From IMG/VR virus record IMGVR_UViG_3300048821_000386, positions 1 to 64,000 of that record: a stretch of DNA of 64,000 bases; one strand, 5' to 3'. The translations under genes and the position numbers were made by a program. The notes under the pieces are model-generated. The model had not been told where the DNA came from and searched no databases. It saw only the letters and a program-made list of their open reading frames with translations. How positions within the stretch are numbered: position 1 is the first letter of the stretch; the number at the start of each line of letters is the position of its first letter. This DNA is from a virus. Positions 1-8,744 of this stretch are shown here, one piece after another.

Positions 1-2665
1 CCTGAATGGTGTTGGCGCCGATCATCCCGTAGATCGGGCTGTTGTCCAGCACGGAGTAGAGAGTGACGAGCCAGTTGGCGCCATCCCACACCTGTGAGAT
101 CGGCAGAGCTTCTGGAAGGACAACCGTGTCGCCCGCCTGGAAGGTTTCTTTGATGCCCGCCAGGCCGCTGCCGGCGGCCGTCGTCGGAACGTAGACACCC
201 CAATCTGCCTTGGGCGTGTAGATCATGTTCACAACGCCGTCCGCGCCGGTGGTGACTGTGACTTCTTCCACGGTCGGATCTTGGTAATTGATGAGACCCG
301 ACCAGGTGTCCGTGTCCACCACAACCTTCATAGTCACGTTGGGAACGACCTCTCCATTGAGAGGACCATGAGCCGTTGCACTCAGGAGGGAATAGTCTCC
401 GTTGAAGTAGACCGGACCGTAGGCAACCAGATCGATGATCGACTCAAGGGTTGCGGGAATCGCAATCAGCGGCTTGTCGCAGGCCAGAGAGATTGAGACG
501 GGAGCGAGCTGCCTGTGCTGGAGGTAGACAAACCCGCTGGTGATGCCGGAGAAAGCCGGATTCAAGTCAACCGGAAGCTGCCGCGTGTTCGTGGTCGTGT
601 TGGCTGCCGAAGGAATCGCAGGGGTGTTGATGCCCGGAACATTGCCGGCAGTGATGGTCAGCGGGATACACAAAGACGCTGTCGGATCGTTGTCACCCGA
701 ACCCTTGTAATACTCCAAGCCATTTCCATAGCCAATCCCCGGAATACCCACGAGGATGTAGGCAGACTCCGCGCAGAATGCCGCGGATGCGTAAACCGGG
801 CCTCCTCCGCAGTTCCGAATGGCAGCAAGCAAATCAGGAACCAGCCGATTGGATTGAGGATCACCATAAGACACGATGATGACGATCTTGCTCGAGTCCA
901 GACTGTTCAGGAAGTTGGCCATCACTTCGGCTTCAGCGGCCTGGCTTCCCATGATCTCGAACGTCGTGAAGGACTCGTTCACCATCGTTGCCCGGTCGAC
1001 GACCAGGACGTTGTAGGAAGCCCCCAGGTTGTAAGCGAGAGCACCATCGACCCAGATGCCGGACGAGTAGGTCTGACTCGGGTTCAAGCTGGCCAGGGCC
1101 TGGACAAGCCCCTGACCCGCCGTCGAGAGCCTGTAGGTGTGCGAGGTGGCATAGGTCTGAGGCGCAAGCTCGTACTGGAGGGCAATCGCGGGATTGCACA
1201 CCGCATAGACGGGCTGCCCTTGTGTGTAGAGGCCGCCCGGCGTCGAGGTGACGGAGACCGTGCCATCGTCGGAATCGAAGTCGAAGCTGTTGAGCGCCGC
1301 AGTTCCCAGGTCGCCGCCCAGCGCGATGTACATATTCTGAATGGAATAGATCGGGTACACCGGCAGGTTGAACGTGTCGTTTCCTGTCCCGCCGAGAACT
1401 CCGAGGAACAGAGTTTGCTGAGCCAGAGGCTGATTGATCGTGATCGTCTTTGTCGCCTGGTTCAACTGGAACTGCGGGCTGCCGTCGTTCACAAAGGCGG
1501 ATGCCTGGTAGCGATAGCTGGTGGCAACTGAATAAAAACCATCGGAATCCTGCTGCCAGGTTCCCACGAAGATCGGCTTGTTGGGATTGGGCTGGTTTGC
1601 CAGAACGTGTGTGAGCACGGTACCGGGATGAAACTCCAAACCCGGTGTGCCTGGCAGGAAGTAACGCACGGGCCCAGCAAAGTACGAACCGTCCTGGATC
1701 TGGAGGAAGACGGAGTTGGCGTCGTTACCCGTGCCTTCCACAAACTCCAACGGCTGGAGATCGTTGTTGTCGCCAACTCCGCTGGTGAACTTGTCGATCC
1801 CGATCGCGTTCACATCGGCATCCCATTCAATGGGCACAAGCGCCGCGGCATTGATTTCGTCCTCGTCACGCCAGCGGTACTGGCCAATCACAAAGCCGGG
1901 AGTTGTGGCAGATACCTGACGGTTGGATGGCAATAGACGAGCTGCCAGAGGAACCATCTGGTCACGGCGGATCACATAGCCGGCAGCCATCGGAACAACA
2001 CCCAGAGCCGTCGTCGGAATGGCTGAGGTGTTCCCCGACTGGTACGCGAAGAATGAACTCGTCGACACTCCCCAGTTGGCGAACTCCTGCTGCACACCCG
2101 GCGGAACTGTCACCCTGATGTCGATGCGCATCATGTTCTCGGCGCCGGCGGCGATCGATTGAGCCGCAGAGATGTACGCGCCACCCGCAACCCCGAAGGC
2201 CGTCGATCGGTACGAAGCTGAGGGATTTGTGGGAACCCCAAACGCCACCAGCAGGTTGTTAGGAACATCGGAACCGGAACCGAAGAACACCACATTGCCG
2301 CGCGAGCGCCACACGATGTTCGGGCGGATCAGATACTCGTCGCCGATGGTTTGGGTGATACCTGTAACCCCGGTGAGGCTGTTGTTGCTTGTCCCGGTAT
2401 AGCTGATGACCATCTGGGAAGCAGCGGTTGATCCGTTTGCCGGGACGTAGACAACCGCGGAACCCGATGCCGGAAACTGGAAAGTCTGATCCAGAGAGAC
2501 CACGGCCGCGCCGATGGCAGCAGGTGCAGTGACCGTCGCCGTGTAAGGGTCGCCGAGATAAAGAGTGCCTGGCTTGACACCGCCGGCGAGTGGCAACAGG
2601 AACCGCTTTGGCGTGGCCGCCACAGCCGGGTCTTGAAGTGTTGCGTCTTGGTAGAAACCGATCAT
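1..2665 (-). CDS. Large tail fibre/baseplate protein with ILEI/FAM3-like domain (C-terminus beyond window)
   Basis: An open frame runs without a stop from the ATG at 2665 to base 1, at least 888 codons, so the gene is cut by the left edge. The ATG overlaps the stop of the preceding gene (TAATG), implying coupled translation. Residues about 1-520 are rich in Thr, Ser, Asn and Gly and look beta-structured, as in phage adhesins. Residues about 545-655 resemble the ILEI/PANDER (FAM3) fold: the segment begins YNVLVVDRATMVNESF, continues with FLNSLDSSKIVIIVSYGDP, and ends in a glycine-rich ILVGIPGIG. That domain is known from eukaryotic cytokine-like proteins and from surface or fibre proteins of some phages. 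A receptor- or glycan-binding role is inference. It belongs to the baseplate operon with the gpJ-like gene upstream. Confidence 0.7.
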   Translation of the reverse strand, partial: MIGFYQDATLQDPAVAATPKRFLLPLAGGVKPGTLYLGDPYTATVTAPAAIGAAVVSLDQTFQFPASGSAVVYVPANGSTAASQMVISYTGTSNNSLTGVTGITQTIGDEYLIRPNIVWRSRGNVVFFGSGSDVPNNLLVAFGVPTNPSASYRSTAFGVAGGAYISAAQSIAAGAENMMRIDIRVTVPPGVQQEFANWGVSTSSFFAYQSGNTSAIPTTALGVVPMAAGYVIRRDQMVPLAARLLPSNRQVSATTPGFVIGQYRWRDEDEINAAALVPIEWDADVNAIGIDKFTSGVGDNNDLQPLEFVEGTGNDANSVFLQIQDGSYFAGPVRYFLPGTPGLEFHPGTVLTHVLANQPNPNKPIFVGTWQQDSDGFYSVATSYRYQASAFVNDGSPQFQLNQATKTITINQPLAQQTLFLGVLGGTGNDTFNLPVYPIYSIQNMYIALGGDLGTAALNSFDFDSDDGTVSVTSTPGGLYTQGQPVYAVCNPAIALQYELAPQTYATSHTYRLSTAGQGLVQALASLNPSQTYSSGIWVDGALAYNLGASYNVLVVDRATMVNESFTTFEIMGSQAAEAEVMANFLNSLDSSKIVIIVSYGDPQSNRLVPDLLAAIRNCGGGPVYASAAFCAESAYILVGIPGIGYGNGLEYYKGSGDNDPTASLCIPLTITAGNVPGINTPAIPSAANTTTNTRQLPVDLNPAFSGITSGFVYLQHRQLAPVSISLACDKPLIAIPATLESIIDLVAYGPVYFNGDYSLLSATAHGPLNGEVVPNVTMKVVVDTDTWSGLINYQDPTVEEVTVTTGADGVVNMIYTPKADWGVYVPTTAAGSGLAGIKETFQAGDTVVLPEALPISQVWDGANWLVTLYSVLDNSPIYGMIGANTIQ

Positions 2666-3453
2666 TATTGTGCCCAGTAGGAGGGGTCCGCATTCATCAC
2701 GGCCTGCACGACTTCGCGGAGTTGGTAAGCAAGCACGTTGTCAGAGCTAACGCCCACAGTGGCCAGCGAAGGTTCGACCAGGCCAAACAGGCCCAGCTCG
2801 CTGCACACGATGTTGTAGGGCATTGCGGTGTACTGGTAAGCCACGGACAAACCGGCCGGCAAGGTGCCTGAGATGATCAGCTCTCCGGTTTGAGGATTGA
2901 ACACGTAACTGCCCGGCGCCACACTGAAGGTGAGCGAAGACTCGATCACATTTGCATGAGCCAGCATCTGATCGGTCATGGTGATGGCTTCGCTAGGCAC
3001 CGTGAACTGGTTGCTCTGCTTGGCGATCTGAAGCGCCGGCCCATCCGGGCCGAGCAGAGTCGCCGTCACACCTGTGATGGCATTCAGGTCGTTCACGACA
3101 TCGCTGATCTTTCTCCAGACCCAGTAATCATCGGGAGCCATCGTCACCGTAGGGATGGTGTAAGTGACACCATTCAGAACGACCGTAACCAACCCGATGC
3201 ACACCGTAATGGTCATGCTGAGAGATGTGGAGCTGACTGCGATTCCTGCCCACTGCGTCAAACCGAGCTGCAAACAGACCTGATCCTGTTCGCCTTCATA
3301 AGTGCTGTCCTGGCGGCATGTCGTGGCCAGATAGCAGCGTTCGAGGAAAGCAACGGAGTCCTCGCCCTGCATACGAGTGAGGCCAACATTCAGGCCTGCG
3401 ACGTCCGCATAGGTCAAGCTGTTTACGCGCTGAATCTGCGTGGAAGTGTTCAT
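2665..3453 (-). CDS. Baseplate-region structural protein, unknown family
   Basis: 262 residues, starting at ATG 3453, four bases after the previous stop, and ending in a TAATG overlap with the next gene. I do not recognise a family. The protein begins NTSTQIQRVNSLTYADVAGL and has alternating hydrophobic beta-strand-like segments in the middle (around ITVCIGLVTVVLNG) and no membrane segment or signal peptide. Its place between the Ig-like 626-residue protein and the fibre-like gene, and the tight operon spacing, suggest a tail-tip or baseplate component. The function is inference from position only. Confidence 0.6.
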   Translation of the reverse strand: MNTSTQIQRVNSLTYADVAGLNVGLTRMQGEDSVAFLERCYLATTCRQDSTYEGEQDQVCLQLGLTQWAGIAVSSTSLSMTITVCIGLVTVVLNGVTYTIPTVTMAPDDYWVWRKISDVVNDLNAITGVTATLLGPDGPALQIAKQSNQFTVPSEAITMTDQMLAHANVIESSLTFSVAPGSYVFNPQTGELIISGTLPAGLSVAYQYTAMPYNIVCSELGLFGLVEPSLATVGVSSDNVLAYQLREVVQAVMNADPSYWAQ

Positions 3454-3456
3454 CGG

Positions 3457-5337
3457 TTACTCAAAGGAAACGCTGTCGTAGGTGTCGGTCAGATAGATGG
3501 CCAGACTGTTCGGATCAAGAATGTATCCGTCGTATCTTGGCTTGATTGCAACTGCGTTGCTGCCCGTCCATACCCAAAGCCTTCCCATCACGTCATAAGC
3601 AATGCCTTGAATCGCAGGCACGATGCTGGAAAGGTCGTAAGTGTTGATGACTGGAGTTGCAAGGTTCGGATAGGGAACTTCATCGGCAATAGCTGTCTGG
3701 CCGTTTCCCATGCACTCCAGCATCAGGACATAAGTCCCGATCATGGTCAGAGCCAGAGAAACTGGTGCTGGGGTCGAAAGTGTCCCGGATTGCCATCCTG
3801 CGCTTCCCGAATACGCAACGAGCATTCCATCCGGAAGCAGGACTTGAAAGTTGCCGTCAGGAGTCATGACGAGGTAGCGCCAGTTGGAAGCCGTTGACGC
3901 GGAGCCGTAAGGCACCGGCAGCAGGATCGCGTACCGAATCGGTCCTGGCTTGGAGATGTCGTACTTGACGTTGAGTCCATACAGAGGTTCGGTCGTCATC
4001 GCCGGCGCGGAGAGCTGGCCAGGAAGCGGCTCGCGCCTATCCCAGTAAATGAGGCTCGTTCCTGCCGCTCCCAGAATGCCCCAGGTGTTCGGTTCCACAG
4101 CGATCGCGCCCAGAGGCGTGGTCATGGCGTAGGACTGGATGTATTCGAGGGTGCTGAAGTTGTCCATCATGTACAGCTCTTTGAGCAGGTTCTCGCCTGT
4201 CGAGATGAGCCAGTACCTGTCGAACAACGTGTCCCGGAAAATGGGATGGGTATACGGCCGCGTGCTGTCTGGGACTGCCGGAAGGTTGAACGGCATCTGC
4301 CAGCAGCGCAGTCTGACGCCGGCGGGAAGCCCGCGGACGATGATGCTGGAGATGTTCTGCCAGGTTTTGATACCGGTGAAGACGCCCTCGTTCGACGCGG
4401 TAATCGTCTCGCTGGCGCCTTCCTGCTGGTCGGCCCAGACGGGCAAGGGATATTCCTCGCCCTGCACAAAGATGCTGAGCGACATCTGGCTGCCTTGGAC
4501 GCCTTCGACCCAGAATGTCAGGATGTTCGGAATGGGCAAGGAAAACGGACCGAGACTCTGGGGATTCCAGATGCTCACCGCAGAGTCGCCGCTGCCGGTC
4601 ACGTCGAAGAGGACCGGATCGGTCATGGGAACCTGCGCCTGCGAAGAATCTGCGATGTAACCGGTCGGAACCGGCAACCTATCGTCGTACGGTTGAATGG
4701 CGATGTTCCGCGAGGTCGAACCGGAGGTGATGGTTCCAATCACCTGGTTCAAGAGAGTCTGCCCTGGCGCCAAGGGAAAGTCACTCGGCAGCTTCACCAT
4801 GTAGTAGACACCGCGGTTGTCGATTCCTGTCGGACATGTTGCCAGAGTGCGCGAAGCGATCTCCCGTGCAATGCGCTGCTGGCTGTCGTCAAGAGCGATG
4901 GCCGCCGTGTTCAAGAGTTGCGCATCGATTGTGTAGGGTTCTTCGCGGACACGCCGGTCGGTGATGTCGAAATAGTTCAGCAGAACCTGAGTCCGATGGG
5001 ATCGATAAGAAGGCAGCACAGGTGTGGCCGCCGCGGTTGTACCCACCACAATCGAGATCGCCATCGTGCCCGTGATCCCGTTCAGCCAGGCAGATACCGT
5101 CGTGGTGAACTGCGGCCGTCCACCGTTGGTCTGAGGATTGGGCGCTCGGACTGCGACGACCGTGCCGCCGCTGGTGACCGACAGGCATGCAGTGTTCGTT
5201 GACCAGGTGCAAAGCGCTGTCACATTGAGCGTCGACCCATCGCTATAGGTAGCGGTGGCGGTCAACTGCTCCTGACTTGAAATCGACAGGGCCGTCTGTG
5301 GTCCGGAAACTGCGATCGAGACAAGTGTGGCCGGCAT
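3457..5337 (-). CDS. Baseplate/tail-tip protein with N-terminal bacterial Ig-like domain
   Basis: 626 residues from ATG 5337. Residues about 1-95 form a Big_2-type bacterial Ig-like domain (LVSIAVSGPQTALSISSQEQ, then YSDGSTLNVTALCTWSTN and SVTSGGTVVAVRA), a fold common in phage tail and head decorations that bind surfaces. Residues 100-626 are unrecognised and beta-rich. The last 200 residues have repeated W/Y-G motifs and aspartates that might be propeller-like, but this is not established. It lies 11 bases downstream of the baseplate J-like gene and is probably co-translated in the baseplate operon. A role at the distal tail is inference. Confidence 0.6.
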   Translation of the reverse strand: MPATLVSIAVSGPQTALSISSQEQLTATATYSDGSTLNVTALCTWSTNTACLSVTSGGTVVAVRAPNPQTNGGRPQFTTTVSAWLNGITGTMAISIVVGTTAAATPVLPSYRSHRTQVLLNYFDITDRRVREEPYTIDAQLLNTAAIALDDSQQRIAREIASRTLATCPTGIDNRGVYYMVKLPSDFPLAPGQTLLNQVIGTITSGSTSRNIAIQPYDDRLPVPTGYIADSSQAQVPMTDPVLFDVTGSGDSAVSIWNPQSLGPFSLPIPNILTFWVEGVQGSQMSLSIFVQGEEYPLPVWADQQEGASETITASNEGVFTGIKTWQNISSIIVRGLPAGVRLRCWQMPFNLPAVPDSTRPYTHPIFRDTLFDRYWLISTGENLLKELYMMDNFSTLEYIQSYAMTTPLGAIAVEPNTWGILGAAGTSLIYWDRREPLPGQLSAPAMTTEPLYGLNVKYDISKPGPIRYAILLPVPYGSASTASNWRYLVMTPDGNFQVLLPDGMLVAYSGSAGWQSGTLSTPAPVSLALTMIGTYVLMLECMGNGQTAIADEVPYPNLATPVINTYDLSSIVPAIQGIAYDVMGRLWVWTGSNAVAIKPRYDGYILDPNSLAIYLTDTYDSVSFE

Positions 5338-5348
5338 AGGGTTCCTGA

Positions 5349-6551
5349 TTACGACGCGGAAGTCAGAACGATCGGATTAGAGATGGAGGTTTCAACCACG
5401 ATGCGTTCGCCTGTTGCCGGGGTGTAATCCGCCACCAGGTAGCGTGAGTAGCGCGTGCCATCATCACGGCTGCGCCAAATGAAGATCTCGTTGATGGGCT
5501 GGTCCGGAGACCCGATGTCCAGGATGTTCGGGTCGGCGTTCTGAATCTGATCCGCCAGCTGATTGATGACAAACTCCTGGCCCATGGCCAGGTTGTTGAT
5601 GTAGCTCTGCGCAGCGGACATTGCGTTGGCGATCGCGTTCTGCTGATCGGACGAGTTCGCACTGCTGACAAATGTAAGTGTCGTCGAGAAGGAGATGCCT
5701 ACCAAAGCTGGCGAAGTCGCAGTACCCGAGAGCGGATAAGAAGTGAGGTTGTCGAGCGTGCCCTGAACCAGATTGATGAGCGACGGCGGAACTACCGGCG
5801 AGATGCCGTAGACGTAGCAGAGGAAGGTGCCAGCCTGTCGTACAAAATCAAGATCCTGGATTCCAGGGAGTACAAGAACCGCGAGACGAAGGTCCGCTTC
5901 GGCGGCGCCGCCTTTGGATTGGATCCAGAGGTTGATGCGATAGCGATAGTCGTCGTCGGATTCTGCATCGCGGCCCCCAATCAATCCATAGTTGTTGGTC
6001 ACCAGGAGTGAGCCGTATGCGGAATCGGCATAGTTGGTGAAGTTGCTGTTCGTGAACACGCCGGCCGCGGCGTTGCCGGCGGAAGCCGCCTGGAGGTTCG
6101 TTACTGCAAACGGGGCGCTCGACTGGGAAGCCTTGCAGGTCACCGGGTTGGCGGTCAAAACTACCTGCCCTCTGAGACCCTGTGCCGTGTAGATCTGAGT
6201 GCCGGCGGGAATCGTGATGTCTTGGCCGTTGTTGATCGTTCCGAAAGTCCCGCGCGCAACGTAGAACTCGAAGTTGTTGTCCAGAGCCGAGCTGCTCACA
6301 TCGGATGCCTGCAACCTGGGGATGCCGAACATCTGGCCAATGAAATCCAGATTCGATCCGGTGGCATAGGGCAGCAACGTCTGCGCGATCGATGTGAAGC
6401 TGTTGGCCTCCGACTGGCCAATCTGGTCGCCCACGGCATCGGTGAAGGCGCGCGCCTTGGCGCCCGGAGACGTATTGGTGATGCCGGTCAACTGGAGAGA
6501 CGCCAGAATGTTGGCCTGGTAGGTTGATGCGGTACTGGGTGTCTGGATCAT
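5349..6551 (-). CDS. Baseplate J-like protein (T4 gp6 / P2 gpJ family)
   Basis: 400 residues from ATG 6551. It has the layout of baseplate wedge proteins of the J family: a helical N-terminus (ILASLQLTGITNTSPGAKARAFTDAVGDQ), a region with the family's typical ITIPAGTQIYTAQGLRG strand, a central arm, and the acidic-aromatic turn DAESDDDYRYRINLWIQSKGG that leads into the conserved AD-rich helix. Length fits the family. J proteins form the ring that triggers sheath contraction, which agrees with the sheath and tube genes elsewhere in the window. It follows the gp25-like gene by four bases. Confidence 0.85.
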   Translation of the reverse strand: MIQTPSTASTYQANILASLQLTGITNTSPGAKARAFTDAVGDQIGQSEANSFTSIAQTLLPYATGSNLDFIGQMFGIPRLQASDVSSSALDNNFEFYVARGTFGTINNGQDITIPAGTQIYTAQGLRGQVVLTANPVTCKASQSSAPFAVTNLQAASAGNAAAGVFTNSNFTNYADSAYGSLLVTNNYGLIGGRDAESDDDYRYRINLWIQSKGGAAEADLRLAVLVLPGIQDLDFVRQAGTFLCYVYGISPVVPPSLINLVQGTLDNLTSYPLSGTATSPALVGISFSTTLTFVSSANSSDQQNAIANAMSAAQSYINNLAMGQEFVINQLADQIQNADPNILDIGSPDQPINEIFIWRSRDDGTRYSRYLVADYTPATGERIVVETSISNPIVLTSAS

Positions 6552-6555
6552 CGGT

Positions 6556-6927
6556 TTATGTGCTCGCCGGAGTGCTCACCGTGGTGCTTGCCACCAACTG
6601 GTTCTGGATGAAAACGAAGACCTGGTAGGCTTGGTTGCCCACCTTCAATGTGCTGACCGTAAAGGAACCCATAGGCAGGAAATCCTGGCTCATGGACGAC
6701 TCCACTTGGCGTTGAATCGTGGTTTCCAACTCGGCCGCGACTGTCGATCCGATCACGTTCTCCAGGTCCGCCCCGATCTGGTAGCTCTTCCAGCCGTCGA
6801 AGGCCGCCTTGAGGCGTGAGTTCGCCATGCTGCGCAGGCATTCCCAAGGCGACTGTGTGAACGACACATCGCCGGTGCTGTCCAGCAGCACACCGCCCCG
6901 AGACATCCATCGAAAGTCAACGGCCAT
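6556..6927 (-). CDS. Baseplate wedge protein, gp25/gpW-like
   Basis: 123 residues from ATG 6927, which overlaps the upstream stop as TAATG. The sequence VSFTQSPWECLRSMANSRLKAAF followed by a helix (GADLENVIGSTVAAELETTIQRQVESS) resembles the gp25-like/W family, small proteins linking the baseplate wedge to the sheath start. The very close position upstream of the J-like gene is the usual order in contractile phages. The C-terminus ends in a Thr/Ser-rich tail. Assignment rests on size, order and a moderate sequence resemblance. Confidence 0.6.
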   Translation of the reverse strand: MAVDFRWMSRGGVLLDSTGDVSFTQSPWECLRSMANSRLKAAFDGWKSYQIGADLENVIGSTVAAELETTIQRQVESSMSQDFLPMGSFTVSTLKVGNQAYQVFVFIQNQLVASTTVSTPAST

Positions 6928-7325
6928 TAGGCGGCATCCGAATTGCTGGTCAGAAAGGACATGCAGGAAGTCAGCGTGTCACTGCCGGTCAGGAGATTGG
7001 GAGTGTCCTTGACCAGCGTGGGAATGGGAGTGGGGGTGGTGGAGGGGAGGCATGTCAGAAGCAGTGGGTTGAGACGGTAGTAGCCTCCCCCGAAGGAGAC
7101 CTGTTGAGGCATCGCCGACAGGCTCAGATTCCCGGAAAGCAGAACACCGAAGTCCGGATCAACCCGGATGACGTTGTTCGAGTCGCCGGCCAGGATGATT
7201 TCGTCCTCGGTAACAGCGACGGACGGCTGGCCCTGATACGAGTCCCCGGCATAAAGCGACTTCGGCTGGAGCTCGTAGGTGCCATCCTGGTTTTCCAGAT
7301 CGTAGACGAGAGGCTGGCTGGACAT
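6927..7325 (-). CDS. Baseplate-region protein, unknown
   Basis: 132 residues from ATG 7325, with GAGG seven bases before the start. I recognise no family. It starts SSQPLVYDLENQDGTYEL, has the strand-like RVDPDFGVLLSGNLSLS in the middle, then a Pro/Thr linker (PSTTPTPIPTLVKD) and a short C-terminal segment. In many myophages a small protein of this size before the gp25-like gene shares a fold with phage tail-plug or baseplate proteins, but I see no decisive motif. Tight coupling to the next gene (TAATG) supports membership of the baseplate operon. Confidence 0.55.
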   Translation of the reverse strand: MSSQPLVYDLENQDGTYELQPKSLYAGDSYQGQPSVAVTEDEIILAGDSNNVIRVDPDFGVLLSGNLSLSAMPQQVSFGGGYYRLNPLLLTCLPSTTPTPIPTLVKDTPNLLTGSDTLTSCMSFLTSNSDAA

Positions 7326-7340
7326 TACGTACCTCGCAGG

Positions 7341-7913
7341 CTAAGCCGCTTTGGAAAGAAGCATCGGTGGCTGCAAGTAGGCAATAGCGGCCCGGAGTAT
7401 CTCAACGTTATCCTTAGCCATCCCAAGAAGTACGTTGCATATGTTACAAAGCAGACCACGTACGTGGATGTGATCAGCTATCGCATGGTCATGATCAATG
7501 CACAAGCGCCTACCTTTTGCCGGAGGCTCTTTGCAAATGGCACAGACGCCTTCTTGCAAATCATTCATATCAATAAATGACTGCAATGTCAGGTCATACT
7601 TCTTGAGATCGCTCTTCAGATCTGTCTGTTTCGTGCGATCAGGGTCTCGTTTTCGCCTTCTTTGCCGTTCTTCTGTCATGGATTTACGAGCCGTCTCCGA
7701 AGTGTTAAGCCACTGCTTTCGATACTGCCTATTCTGTTCACGACTGGGCCTCACCCATTCACTTGTCTTGTCACTCAGACAAGACTTGCAGTAGCTGGAA
7801 AACAGTTGCTGTCCTTTCTTTCCAATACCCTTCCTGTTGAACGATCCAAGATCGAGGACCGTCTCGCATCCGGGGCAGTATTTCTCAGAATCGTTCTTTC
7901 GGTGTATTCGCAT
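7341..7913 (-). CDS. Endonuclease VII-type HNH nuclease (probable free-standing homing endonuclease)
   Basis: 190 residues from ATG 7913. An N-terminal zinc pair (CPGCETVLDLGSF ... YCKSCLSD) is followed by a very basic stretch and then the recombination endonuclease VII signature: GVCAICKEPPAKGRRLCIDHDH, then VRGLLCNICNVLLGMAKDN, giving Cys-x2-Cys and Cys-x2-Cys zinc ligands around the catalytic DHDH. Such genes in phages are either Holliday-junction resolvases or free-standing homing nucleases. Here the gene interrupts a baseplate operon and is visibly more AT-rich than its neighbours, which favours a homing or mobile origin. Endonuclease activity is established for the family; mobility is inference. 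Confidence 0.85.
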   Translation of the reverse strand: MRIHRKNDSEKYCPGCETVLDLGSFNRKGIGKKGQQLFSSYCKSCLSDKTSEWVRPSREQNRQYRKQWLNTSETARKSMTEERQRRRKRDPDRTKQTDLKSDLKKYDLTLQSFIDMNDLQEGVCAICKEPPAKGRRLCIDHDHAIADHIHVRGLLCNICNVLLGMAKDNVEILRAAIAYLQPPMLLSKAA

Positions 7914-7920
7914 TGAAAGC

Positions 7921-8523
7921 TCAGCAGCCTGCGGGACAGAGATCCTTATTCAGGGGTGTCCTCGGGTGGTTGAAGATGAAGTTGACCTTCTGGGCAAAGC
8001 CATCGATCAAGACCGGAAGCGCGCTGCCATCCGTCGTCATCTGTTGCCGCGCCGAAAGGGTCACTTCCAGCTGGTCGTTCGCAGCGAACGCCCCCTTCTG
8101 GAAATAGACCGCTTCGTTGTCACGGGTCGTAACAGGGAGCGAATGGCACTGGATGTAGGATGTGTTGAAGCTGGGGTCGAGGAGGTTCGGACAGAGCTGA
8201 TTCCCCTGGCTGTCCAACACGCCGCCGTTGTCCTCGAGAAGGGCAATCCAGATGAGAATGGCATGCAAGTTGTCTGAATAGACGGGGTTAAGATAGGAAC
8301 CGTTGCCCGCCTGTGCGGTGCCTTCCGTGCCGTACAGCGCCAGATGCTGGACGCCGGTCGTGTCGATTCCGGCGCTCTGCATGTACTGGATGTTCTGTTG
8401 AGCGACGCGCCGCGGGCAGGCCGGCATCCCGTCATGACTAACAGTCAGTTGGTTCTGACAAGACGAGCACGGGCTCACGATCGCCAGATGAACCGGATTG
8501 GGAGTACTGGTATCGGGCTTCAT
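7921..8523 (-). CDS. Phage protein of unknown function directly under a phage promoter-like element
   Basis: 200 residues from ATG 8523. A paired Cys motif near the N-terminus (SPCSSCQNQ), single Cys residues in the middle, and a Cys-containing end (KDLCPAGC) could bind metal or form disulfides. Otherwise no family is recognised. The element TTCCTATACTAGAGAG ends three bases before the start codon, so a transcript beginning downstream of its TATACT would have almost no leader; the GAGAG in it may double as a ribosome site. It is the first gene of the leftmost phage operon, just left of cargo block A. Confidence 0.55.
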   Translation of the reverse strand: MKPDTSTPNPVHLAIVSPCSSCQNQLTVSHDGMPACPRRVAQQNIQYMQSAGIDTTGVQHLALYGTEGTAQAGNGSYLNPVYSDNLHAILIWIALLEDNGGVLDSQGNQLCPNLLDPSFNTSYIQCHSLPVTTRDNEAVYFQKGAFAANDQLEVTLSARQQMTTDGSALPVLIDGFAQKVNFIFNHPRTPLNKDLCPAGC

Positions 8524-8525
8524 TT

Positions 8526-8541
8526 CTCTCTAGTATAGGAA
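8526..8541 (-). promoter_or_regulatory. Phage promoter-like element, copy 1
   Basis: Minus-strand TTCCTATACTAGAGAG, one of seven related sites in the window (consensus TTCCTATACTAGACAG). It lies immediately before the ATG at 8523 and after the cargo island. TATACT resembles a sigma -10 box, but no -35 box is shared among the copies, so recognition by a phage-encoded factor or polymerase is possible. Confidence 0.6.
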
Positions 8542-8701
8542 CCCATGTCCTTCCACCAAAGGTTCGACAGTCGGAGGATCCGACATCCGCCCGGAACCAG
8601 GATTTCGAGCGTTAAACCCCACGAAAAGGATATTCCCCTGATGTGCCCAAGTTGCGATGAATGGGGCGGTCGCATGCGCGTGCTTGGAGGCTACAGAACC
8701 A

Positions 8702-8722
8702 TGCGGCGTTTCCAGCCTTGCA
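8702..8722 (+). repeat. 21-bp direct repeat, left copy, flanking cargo block A
   Basis: TGCGGCGTTTCCAGCCTTGC followed by A. The same sequence with one C/T difference is at 15700-15720, same orientation. The pair brackets the cupin-to-receptor block almost exactly. The surrounding 8542-8744 holds no convincing gene: one short minus frame (8530-8742) has no family resemblance and covers the promoter element. Confidence 0.6.
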
Positions 8723-8744
8723 TTTTCAACTGAACCGATCAAGC

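Noticed and set aside
8530-8742. Minus-strand 70-codon frame in the gap left of the cupin gene
   Set aside because: It covers the phage promoter element and the repeat, and resembles a dispersed repeat translation (ARLETPH), not a protein family.
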